From assembly GCA_947475065.1 (NCBI GenBank), contig CANJLB010000027.1, forward strand, positions 1 through 40,084: a stretch of 40,084 nt of DNA, written 5' to 3'. Shown piece after piece: positions 1 to 7,600 of the stretch. Every line of letters starts with the position of its first letter. Within the stretch, counting starts at the first letter, position 1. The notes under the pieces were generated by a model. It saw nothing but the letters and a program-made list of their open reading frames with translations, was not told where the DNA came from and searched no databases. This DNA comes from Opitutia bacterium (GTDB taxonomy: Bacteria; Verrucomicrobiota; Verrucomicrobiia; Opitutales; Opitutaceae). The translations under genes and the position numbers were made by a program.

Positions 1-58
1 GAGGGAGCCAAGCTCCCTCCCCTGCACCCCTCCCTAAAAATGGTTTGGCCTCCAAACC
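1..58 (-). terminator. Two hairpins, possible minus-strand terminator
   Basis: Two perfect stem-loops lie close together: GAGGGAGC/GCTCCCTC (1-8 with 12-19) and GGTTTGG/CCAAACC (42-48 with 52-58). Read on the minus strand the second hairpin is followed directly by ATTTTTA, as in a Rho-independent terminator. What it would terminate is unclear because the minus-strand opp fragment upstream is broken. It could equally be a palindromic repeat. Confidence 0.4.
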
Positions 59-100
59 ACAATCTCCTTGCCCTCATCTAACCCCAACCCACCCTAAAAA

Positions 101-142
101 GTGTAACCTATGTCCCCGGACAGAGTGTAACCTAGGTCCCCG
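101..142. repeat. Tandem IS-end-like motif
   Basis: Two direct copies, 24 bp apart, of GTGTAACCTATGTCCCCG (101-118) and GTGTAACCTAGGTCCCCG (125-142). A diverged pair of the same motif with a similar period is at 21492-21533. Tandem subterminal repeats of this look are found at the ends of some insertion sequences (IS21/IS481-like groups). No transposase ORF is attached, so this is read as a remnant; the family assignment is uncertain. Confidence 0.4.
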
Positions 143-172
143 TCAAACCCCAAGGCGGGCGCGCCAAGCCAA

Positions 173-1223
173 GGGGGTCATGACTTAATATTTAAGCTTG
201 ACGGCCGGGGGCGGGCAGGCAGCGTGCCGGCATGGCACGCAAGCTGAGATTGGAGTATCCCGGGGCGATCTACCATGTGCTGAACCGTGGGAACTACCGC
301 GCGGCGGTGTTCGCGACGGCCGGGGCACAGACGGCGTTTGAGCAGTGCGTGCTGGAGGCGTGCACCCGATCAGGCTGGCTCCTTCATGCCTTTGTGGTGA
401 TGCGCAACCATTACCATCTGGCGGTGGAAACCCCGGCTGGCAACCTGGTGGCGGGGATGCAGTGGCTGCAGGCGACGTTTGCGAACCGGTTCAACCGGCT
501 GCGGGGGGAACAGGGGCATCTGTTCCAAGGCCGGTACAAGGCGCTGCTGGTCGAGCCCGGCGGAGCCTTGGGGCAGGTCTGCGATTACATTCATCTCAAT
601 CCGGTGCGGGCCGGGGTGGTGTCGGTGGCGCGGCTGGGGTCCTACCGGCCATCGAGCTACTGGCATCTGGGGCAGGCCAGGCGGCCGGGGTGCCTGCGAG
701 TGGAGACGGCGCTGGCGGAAGCGGGGGGACTGGTGGACACCCCGGCCGGCCGGGCGGCGTATGCGGACTATCTGGCGTGGCAGGCGGCGGCGGGTCCGGC
801 GGGGAAGAATGCGGCCTATGCCTCCCTGAGCCGGGGCTGGGCGCTGGGGAGCGAAGGATTCAAAGCGGCGGTGCTGAAGGCACACACCCCGGGGGAGACG
901 AGCCGGGCGTGGGAGGCGACGGGCGTGCGGGAGGTGAGGGAAGCGCGCTGGGCGGAGGCGTTGGCCGCAGCGCTGGGGGCGCTGGGCCGGACCGAGAGAG
1001 AAGCCGGTCAGGGCCGCAAGTCGGCCGCGTGGAAGGTGGCGGCCGCCGCGCACCTGAAGACGACCACACCGGCGGACAACCGCTGGCTGGCGGCGCGGTT
1101 GCAGATGGGCACGCCGGTGGCGGTGAGCCATTATGTCGGGCGGATGCGGCGCGGACACCATCCCGAGGCCGCCCAGCTGCTGGCGGGCCTGATAAAAACA
1201 TTAAACATTAAATCATGACCCCC
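173..1223 (+). mobile_element. RAYT cassette bounded by GGGGTCATG inverted repeats
   Basis: A 23-bp end beginning GGGGGTCATGACTTAATA (173-195) is repeated inverted at 1201-1223 (21 of 23 positions identical). The only gene inside is the HUH transposase, and its stop codon TGA (1216-1218) lies in the right repeat. Immediately outside the right repeat the oppB reading frame begins, while the sequence outside the left repeat is not oppB, so this is not a clean insertion. The left end can fold as GTCA/TGAC plus TTAA/TTAA, consistent with the hairpin substrates that IS200/RAYT enzymes recognise. Confidence 0.7.
232..1218 (+). CDS. REP-associated tyrosine transposase (RAYT, Y1_Tnp family)
   Basis: This 328-aa protein is an HUH single-strand transposase of the IS200-related Y1 family, in the subgroup associated with palindromic REP sequences. 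The N-terminal half has the family pattern: start MARKLRLEYPGAIYHV, the metal-binding HUH-type motif H60-Y61-H62 in RNHYHL, and the nucleophile tyrosine Y119 in DYIHLNPVRAG. The C-terminal part (about 190-328) is longer than in IS200 TnpA and contains a probable helix-turn-helix near NRWLAARLQMG. Start ATG 232 lies 36 bp after the left terminal repeat, and the stop lies inside the right repeat, so gene and ends form one unit. The enzyme would cleave and rejoin single-stranded DNA at REP hairpins. The ORF is intact with both catalytic motifs, so it may be active. High GC like its neighbours argues for long residence. Confidence 0.92.
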   Translation: MARKLRLEYPGAIYHVLNRGNYRAAVFATAGAQTAFEQCVLEACTRSGWLLHAFVVMRNHYHLAVETPAGNLVAGMQWLQATFANRFNRLRGEQGHLFQGRYKALLVEPGGALGQVCDYIHLNPVRAGVVSVARLGSYRPSSYWHLGQARRPGCLRVETALAEAGGLVDTPAGRAAYADYLAWQAAAGPAGKNAAYASLSRGWALGSEGFKAAVLKAHTPGETSRAWEATGVREVREARWAEALAAALGALGRTEREAGQGRKSAAWKVAAAAHLKTTTPADNRWLAARLQMGTPVAVSHYVGRMRRGHHPEAAQLLAGLIKTLNIKS

Positions 1224-1632
1224 TCGGCCTTCCCAGCAGCAGCGCCAGCGCGCCGAGCTGGAGGGAAACCGGCAGCTCGTCGGCGATGATCTCGTTGACG
1301 GTGCGGCTGGAACGATAGGACGGGCGCAAATCTATGCCAAAGGCGGCCTTGAGGTCGAAGTCGGCCCGGCCGTCGAGGTTGGTATCGGTGAAAAGCCGGT
1401 GGGGCATCAGCCGCTTCGGACACACGTCCCAGAGGTAGTCGGCATATTGTTTCCAGAGCGGATCGTTCAGATGGTAATAGGCGGCGAGGTTGCGCTGAAC
1501 CTCGGGCGGGAGATTTTTCTCCGCCGTGAAGGGCCCTCCGGGCATAAACCGCAGCAGGAAAAAAGCCAGGGTGATGATGATGAACATCACCGGAACGGCC
1601 TGTAGCAGACGGCTTGCGACGAAACGGAACAT
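1224..1632 (-). pseudogene. oppB: Truncated oligopeptide ABC transporter permease (OppB N-terminal fragment)
   Basis: The minus-strand frame starts at 1632 (MFRFVASRLLQAVPV) and reads as the first about 135 residues of a DppB/OppB-type permease: N-terminal membrane helix (about 8-28, VMFIIITLAFFLLRF), the family motif MPGGPF, then a periplasmic loop and the beginning of the next helix (ELPVSLQLGALALLLG). Full-length OppB proteins have roughly 300 or more residues and five further helices; these are missing. The frame runs into the right repeat of the RAYT cassette at 1223 and stops there. No continuation is visible on the other side of the cassette (1-172). A recombination or deletion at the repeat therefore most likely removed the 3' part. 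The fragment cannot form a permease channel. Confidence 0.85.
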
Positions 1633-2056
1633 GGAGAGAGAAAGGCTGAAAGGCTGAAAGGCTGAAATGGACGTATTGAACCTCGCCGATTTGTCTGGCG
1701 TGTGGGTGCATCGGCCATGTAGGTCGGCAACGTGCCCTCACTTCGCGGCTCAAGACAGCCATGCATCAGGCGACCAGCCGGGCCTAGGCCGGTGCCGGCA
1801 AGCAGAAAATTCAGCGATTGCCATGGGGCGCCGCACTGGCCCAATGCCTGCATGTGCAGGACCAAACCGCTGCGGACAACGTGCAGGCGCCCAAATCGGT
1901 CGCGCGCAGGCTGCCGGTGGCCTTCTCCCTCAAGCAGCACACCCAAGCGAGCAAGGGTTGGCTGGCCCGACAACGGCACAGGGAGACGCCGTCACGCTCA
2001 GCCATTCTGTCGCCGTCCACAGGCGGAAGCCCGGGGCGGGTCAGGACGGGCTTGAA
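1633..2056. other. Gap without a recognisable gene
   Basis: Just upstream of the oppB start a 10-bp unit (GCTGAAAGGC-like) is repeated about three times (1640-1668). The remaining GC-rich sequence is open in several frames on both strands but none has a recognisable domain, a convincing start or a codon pattern like the neighbours. It may be debris of an older insertion between oppA and oppB. Confidence 0.45.
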
Positions 2057-2602
2057 CGCCTCACTACAAGACTTAAGACATGACCCCTTCCGCCTTCTCC
2101 CGGCGGACGCTTACCGTCGTACTTCCCGTAGTCACGCTGCTGTCAAGAGGGCACCCGGGGCGACGCTTACGATTCATCTATTTTTTATTTTATCTCCCCT
2201 AGAGATTGCCTTATGTATATTGACTATTCCAGCAGTGCTAGAAAATAGAAAGAACACACACAACATCATAGTAAGCCAATAACGCATCCGAGCTTCCGCT
2301 TGAAAATAGTTAAATATACTATTTATGGCTACGAATGAAGGATGCCCCAAGCTTAATTGGCTATCCCTAATTAAAAGACCCTCTGAATTAGCCAAAGTCT
2401 CACTGAGGGCCTTATTTGAATATTTAAATATATACCCAGAACTTGAAGCGATAATGACACTTAAAGACATAAGTGACTGAATGTATAATATTATTAATAT
2501 TTTTCTCATTTTCTTGTGCATGTTGCGCTGAAATTGTTGGTGGAAAGCCGGCTCACCAAGACAAGTCGGAGGGGGTCATGTCTTAAGTCTTGTTGTGAGA
2601 CG
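2057..2602. mobile_element. Non-autonomous cassette with about 40-bp inverted ends
   Basis: A perfect 22-bp inverted repeat (2066-2087 and 2572-2593; core GGGGTCATGTCTTAAGTC on the right) extends with few mismatches to about 40 bp (2057-2096 against 2563-2602, about 36 identical). The core GGGGTCATG plus TTAA is shared with the RAYT cassette ends, but here the GGGG ends point inwards. The interior is strikingly AT-rich and carries one small minus-strand ORF and no transposase. It looks like a passenger unit that the neighbouring RAYT could move in trans. Confidence 0.6.
2174..2521 (-). CDS. Small AT-rich two-helix membrane protein, unknown function
   Basis: A 115-aa frame lies inside the cassette. 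It starts MHKKMRKILIILYIQ and has an N-terminal hydrophobic helix (about 6-27), a soluble stretch with NKALSETLANSEGLL (about 37-55), and a second helix near 82-102 (LTMMLCVFFLFSSTAGIV), ending in a basic tail. Base composition is far more AT-rich than the surroundings, which points to acquisition with the cassette. I recognise no family. Two membrane helices, a charged start and a clean frame favour a real gene over chance in AT-rich DNA. Its position between inverted repeats makes it a candidate cargo gene. No ribosome site is obvious; an alternative start is the second Met (MRKILI). Confidence 0.5.
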   Translation of the reverse strand: MHKKMRKILIILYIQSLMSLSVIIASSSGYIFKYSNKALSETLANSEGLLIRDSQLSLGHPSFVAINSIFNYFQAEARMRYWLTMMLCVFFLFSSTAGIVNIHKAISRGDKIKNR

Positions 2603-2685
2603 ATCGAGAAGCTCCTAACCCGCGCCCCGCTTGCGCCTGAGGACAGCGACCCAGCGGACCCCCGGGCTGCAACCCATGGCCGGGC

Positions 2686-4314
2686 CTATCGTTCCAGCGA
2701 AACCGACTTGTAGGGGTGGATGTCGAGCAGGTTGGAAAACCAGCCTTTGACCTGGGGGCTCCGCGCATAGACATGGGTGTAATAGTAGATGGGGATGACG
2801 GGGCACTCGTCCAGAAGGAGGGCATCCATCTGCTGGTAAAGGTCGTAGCGCTCTTCCTGGGTTTTGGCGGCGAGCGCGGACTGGAGCAGGCGGTCATAGG
2901 CGGGGCTGGCCCAGAGGGTGTCGTTGTTGCCGCTGTCGGAACTCCAGATTTCCAAAAACACATGCGGGTCGAGATAGTCGGCGATCCACGAGCCGCGGGC
3001 CAGCTGATAATTATGCGTATGCTGGCTGTCGAGATAGACCGCCCATTCCTGATTGGAGAGACGCACGTCCACGCCAAGCTCGCGTTTCCACATCTGCTGG
3101 ACGGCCTCGCCGATTGCCTTGTGGTTTTCGGAGGTGTTGTAGAGCAGCTCGATGGGCGGGCAGCCCTTGCCATCGGGATAACCGGCCTCGGCGAGGAGAC
3201 GCCGGGCCTCGGCGAGCGCGGCGGCACGGGCGGCGGGGTCGGCGCCGCCGGGCAGGCGGGCGCGGGGTGCGTAGCCGGCGGTGCCGGGATAGCTGACGGC
3301 GTAGGCAGGCTGCTGGTCGCCGCGCGTGATGGTTTTCACGATGGCCTCACGGTCGAGCGCGAGCGCGAGCGCGCGGCGCACGCGTTTGTCGGTGAACGGA
3401 GGCTTGGTGACGTTGAACCGGTAAAAATAGACGCCGAGGTAGGGATCGAGATGAAACAGGTCCGGGAAATCGCGGCGGTAGGTGTCAATCTTCACCGGTG
3501 GCAAGGACTGGGTCACCTCCAGCCGGCCGGCCCGGAAGGCCTGCTCCTCGACCGTGTCCTTGTCGATTGGGTAAAATTCGATGCCATCGAGCTTCACGTT
3601 GGCGGCGTCCCAGTAATAGGGGTTGCGGACCACGGTGACCTTTTGGTTGGGCTGCCAGTCCTTGAGCATGAAAGGGCCGTTGCCGACCAGCTTGCCGGGC
3701 TTGGTCCAGCCGGTGCGCTTGGCCTCGAGGGAACCGGACTGTGCAATGACTTTGACCGGCACCGCACCCCACGCGTAGTGCGTGGCGATGATGCTCAGCA
3801 GGTAAGGGGTGGGATTCGCCAGCGTGACGCGGAGCGTGCGGGCGTCGGGCGCGGCGAAGCCGACCTTGGAGAAATCGGTGAGCCGGCCCTCGTAATAGTC
3901 CTTCGCCCCGACGACAAAGTTGTAGATCAGGTAGGCGTATTCCGAGGCGAACCTGGGCGAGAGCATCCGTCGGTAGGACTCGACAAAGTCCTGGGCGGTC
4001 ACCGGGTCGCCATTGGACCACCTGGCATTGGCCCGCAGGTGGAAAGTGTAGATGAGGCCATCGGGCGAGGTCTCCCACGTCTCGGCGACGCCGGGGAGCG
4101 GGTGCAGGTCCTGCGGGTCGGGCGTGAGCAGGCCTTCGAACAGCGCCATGACGATCTTGTGCTCGGTGACGCCGGTGATGGCCTGGGGATCGAGATCCTG
4201 CGGCTCGGCGCCATTGCCAAGGCGGAGGACGTTGGCACCGGTGCCACTTTTACCACAGCCGGCGAGCGCGAGCAGCGCGGCGACAAGGAAAACCGACAGG
4301 GTGCGGGGAATCAT
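2686..4314 (-). CDS. oppA: Oligopeptide ABC transporter substrate-binding lipoprotein (OppA-like, SBP_bac_5)
   Basis: This is a family 5 extracellular solute-binding protein of the OppA type, about 542 aa, normal length. The chosen start at 4314 gives MIPRTLSVFLVAAL followed by the lipobox LALAGC, so the mature protein should be lipid-anchored in the periplasm; the longer frame from 4359 would bury this signal. Typical features are LRLGNGAEPQDLDPQ at the mature N-terminus, the family signature around residues 75-110 (TWETSPDGLIYTFHLR, WSNGDPVTAQDF), and the C-terminal lobe with WIADYLDPHVFLEIW. It binds peptides and delivers them to an OppBC permease, yet the only permease gene nearby is the truncated oppB at 1224-1632. 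The usual oppA-oppB spacing is broken by about 1 kb of repeats, so the protein may be orphaned or work with a permease encoded elsewhere. Confidence 0.93.
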   Translation of the reverse strand: MIPRTLSVFLVAALLALAGCGKSGTGANVLRLGNGAEPQDLDPQAITGVTEHKIVMALFEGLLTPDPQDLHPLPGVAETWETSPDGLIYTFHLRANARWSNGDPVTAQDFVESYRRMLSPRFASEYAYLIYNFVVGAKDYYEGRLTDFSKVGFAAPDARTLRVTLANPTPYLLSIIATHYAWGAVPVKVIAQSGSLEAKRTGWTKPGKLVGNGPFMLKDWQPNQKVTVVRNPYYWDAANVKLDGIEFYPIDKDTVEEQAFRAGRLEVTQSLPPVKIDTYRRDFPDLFHLDPYLGVYFYRFNVTKPPFTDKRVRRALALALDREAIVKTITRGDQQPAYAVSYPGTAGYAPRARLPGGADPAARAAALAEARRLLAEAGYPDGKGCPPIELLYNTSENHKAIGEAVQQMWKRELGVDVRLSNQEWAVYLDSQHTHNYQLARGSWIADYLDPHVFLEIWSSDSGNNDTLWASPAYDRLLQSALAAKTQEERYDLYQQMDALLLDECPVIPIYYYTHVYARSPQVKGWFSNLLDIHPYKSVSLER

Positions 4315-4404
4315 GGTGAGCGAGGGGATGCTGGGGGATGGAGGGTTGAGACGGAGCATTCACTGGGCCGGAAAGACCGGCAAGGCCAACAGTGAACCTA
4401 AATG

Positions 4405-4595
4405 CCGCAGTTCAATTTAACCACGGATTACACAAATAACACGGATATAGAATATAATGGAAAAAATATCATGCCAAATTCCTTCACTCGCCGGGTGAAA
4501 TCTCTAAATTGCATTTCTGATTGATAATCCGTGTACATCCGTGTTCCGAGCGAAGCGACAGTCTGACAATCCGTGGTTTCAACTGCGTTTTTTAG
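4405..4595. repeat. MITE-like repeat, short copy
   Basis: AT-rich unit between oppA and the giant surface-protein gene. Its ends are inverted relatives of each other (CGCAGTT...CCACGGATT on the left, AATCCGTGG...AACTGCG on the right). It matches the inverted copy at 34332-34733: the left 53 bp agree at 51 positions with 34681-34733 and the right 50 bp at 45 positions with 34332-34381. The middle (about 4460-4545) differs. No coding capacity. Confidence 0.75.
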
Positions 4596-4646
4596 GGTGA
4601 AAGGAGTTCAGGGATGCGGACGGCACCGGCACCCTCACGCTCCCCC

Positions 4647-7600
4647 TCAAGGCACGGTGACTGCGCCACTGAGGGCTGTGGCACTGGTGCCGGCGGCGTT
4701 GACGGTGCGAACCCGATAAACATACGAGTCGGAGTTCGCCGTATCGAGGAAAGTGCTGGTGGTGGAGGAGCCAATGATGGTGAAGGTGGTGGCGGCGGCC
4801 GTGGTGGCGCGCTCGATCACATAGGCCCCGCTGGCCGGCGCGCTGCCGAAGTCGAGAATCACCCCTCCCGCGGAGGAACTGAAATTGGCGCTGATGGTCG
4901 GCGTGGCCGGCGCAATGATCGTGGAAAGCGGGCTGATATTGAGCCGCATGAAACGCGTGGAGGCGCCCGCCGCCGGCACGCTGTCGCGGACGGTGACACG
5001 GGCGACATAGGTGTCCTGCACGCTGGTATTGTTGCCGTCCACCGCGAGGACGAAGGGATTATCCTTGAGGCCACCGAAACCCGACAGGCTGTGGGCTCCG
5101 GACGTGCCACCGTAAGGAGGGGTCAGCGAGATAAGCGTCGTCCAGTTCACAAGATCCGTCGAAGACTGGACATCAATCTGCACGTCGTTGGCACGGATGT
5201 TGAAATCGAAGGTCTCAGTGAGATAGGTGTCGGTGCCGCCGGGAAGGACGGTGAGCGAGGGGAAGCCGTTTTGAGTCGTGGGCTGAAAGAGCGACTGCGG
5301 TGAGCCGGCGAGACCCTTGCCCAGCGCGTAGTCCTGAATGAGCGAGGCAAAGGCGGCACTGGTCGTGAAGGTGGCGGCAGCGGTGGAAGACCCGATGGAG
5401 GTGTTGCCGGTGGCAATGGCCAGCGTGCTGAAGATCGTCTGGCCGAAATACTCCCCGACATTCAAAGAATCGGGCACGGTGGTGATCGTGAACGTATTGC
5501 CATCAAACTGGATGTTCGTCTCGCTCGACTCGGTGACGTCGCCATTGGGCTTCAGGCTGGTGACATCCGAGTCCACAAAGGTGCGGAAGTAGAACTTGAA
5601 ACCGCTGAGCAGAGAGGCCTTGGCGGCGACGGTGCCGGAGTCTTCGGCGACCGTGGAATCAATGAGGCCGAGGCCCGCAAGCGTGTCGCGCAACGTGGGC
5701 AGGTCCAGGAAGTGCGTCACATCCGCGCTGCCGCCGTTGGGATGCTGACCATTGACCTCGGGGAGGAAGAGACTGTGGGTGACGACCGGATAGGTCTTCA
5801 CCACGATGCCCTGCGAGAGGTCGGTCGCAGCCACGGCGATGCCCATCAGGGCGATTTGCATTTTGAACGGCTGCGAGGGCTGCACCGTGCCAAGGCCGGT
5901 GTTGGTGATGGTGTAGTCAACGAACATGGAGTCCTCGGGGTGATGGGGGTTGTTGGGCGAGAGGCCCTGGAAGTTGGTGATGACGAGGTCCGGCGCGCGC
6001 TGGATGACATAGCCGGGCCCGAGCACCTGCGTGTTGTTGGCGAGGGTGAACTCCGTCTGGCCCGTCGCACCGGCGAGGCGAAGGAGCAGGAAATAGTCGC
6101 CGCTCGGAATGTCGAACGGCAGGTTGATCTCGCCGTCGAACACGGCCTCGTCGCCGAAGTCCAGCGCGTCGAGGTTGGCAAAACTGCCGAGGTCAATGTC
6201 GTCGCTGTCACCAAAGGTGCGATTGGTGGAAAGATGGATCTCAAGGTCGGTCGAGTCCCATGACGGGGTCAGGCTGGTGGCGGAGAAGTCCACCCCGAGG
6301 TTGGCCACCGCGATGGTCACGGGCAGGCGGCCGGTGCCGTTGGCATCATCGAGCAGGTAGGTGCCGGTGGGGGCGGTCACACCTGTGATGGCGAGATCCA
6401 GGTTCTCCGGCGGCACGTCGGCGTGCGTGGCGGGATTGGTCAGGCGGTTCGTGGCATTGGTCGCGGCAATGGGCGAAAGGATCTGGAGGCCGTCCACGAA
6501 CGTGGCGGAGGCGGTGGTCGTGCTGTTCTGCGAATAGACCCAGCTCAAGGTGTGCGTGCCGGAGCCGATGAGGAAGGCGACGTTGGCCCAGTTGGTCGTG
6601 CCGGAGATGACCGCCTGCACGGGGTCGGTGAAGAAGGCGGTCGTCGGCAGCTCGGCGAGCTGGCCATCAATGAAGAAGCTCAGCGTGTCCTGATCCGCCA
6701 CGCTGGCGGCGCGCCACCAGAAATCCACAACCGCCGGGCCGCTGACCGGCAGCTGCAAGGTGGCCTGCTGGCCGGTGGCGAGCACCGGTGAGCGGGCGGC
6801 GGTGCCGGTCCCGGTGGGCGCGGTGCCATCGGCCGCGCCAAACCAGGTGCCATCACCGCTGGTGGAAAAGCTCGGCAGGTCGAGATCAAGCCGGGCAAAG
6901 CTGGTGGTGGAGGTGCTGCCCTGGGCGTAGGTCCAAGAGACGGTGTGCGTGCCGGACGGGACGGTGATGAGCTTGGGCTTGTAGGACGGCTGGAAGCCAA
7001 AGAGCCGGGCGGCGGAGAGAACGCTGCCGTTGGTCCAGGCCGACGGCGTGGTGCCGGTCGCCGTGAACACCGTGCCGGTTGTGTTCGCGCTCGCGCCGAC
7101 GCTGGTGAAGCTGTCACCGGCGACGAAGCTCACGATCTGATAGGTCTCGCCGACGGTGAGCGTGCCGCTGGTCTGGTTGGCCGGAACGACGCCATCAACC
7201 GCGTAGGAAACCTGGTCCGAGCTGTTGCCGATGATCTGCCACGGCGCGTTGATGGTGGTCGGTCCGCTGACGGTGAGCGTGAGCGTCGCACTCTGCCCAG
7301 AACTCAGGGTCGGGCTCTGGAACGCCGTGCTGTCCGACGCGCGGGTGTCCGTGACGGAGAACCACTGGGCGTTGCCGCTGAGGGTGAACGTGCCGAAATC
7401 GAAGGCGAGGCCGGGCGCGTTGGTCTTCTGGAGGAAAACCTGCCGGGCCGCCGTGGCCACGAGGCTGTCGCTCTCCTGCACGGCGCGGTCACGGTTGGCG
7501 GCAAAGATGAGAAAATAGTTTCCGCCGACGGTGTTCGGGTCGAGCGGGACGTTGAACGGCCCGATGGCGGCGGACGCCCCACCAGCCAGACCGGCGCTCT

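Noticed and set aside
1667-2282. Several 100-150-aa frames between oppB and the AT-rich cassette
   Set aside because: Overlapping frames on both strands, no domain; they cross the inverted repeat, so they cannot be one ancestral gene.
2716-4395. Long plus-strand open frame opposite oppA
   Set aside because: It mirrors the real minus-strand oppA with lipobox and family motifs; the antisense frame has no domain and is a GC-codon shadow.
4405-4595. Promoter of the oppA gene inside the AT-rich repeat
   Set aside because: TATAAT-like strings occur, but in sequence shared with the unrelated copy at 34.5 kb; no spacing-consistent -35 was found toward oppA.
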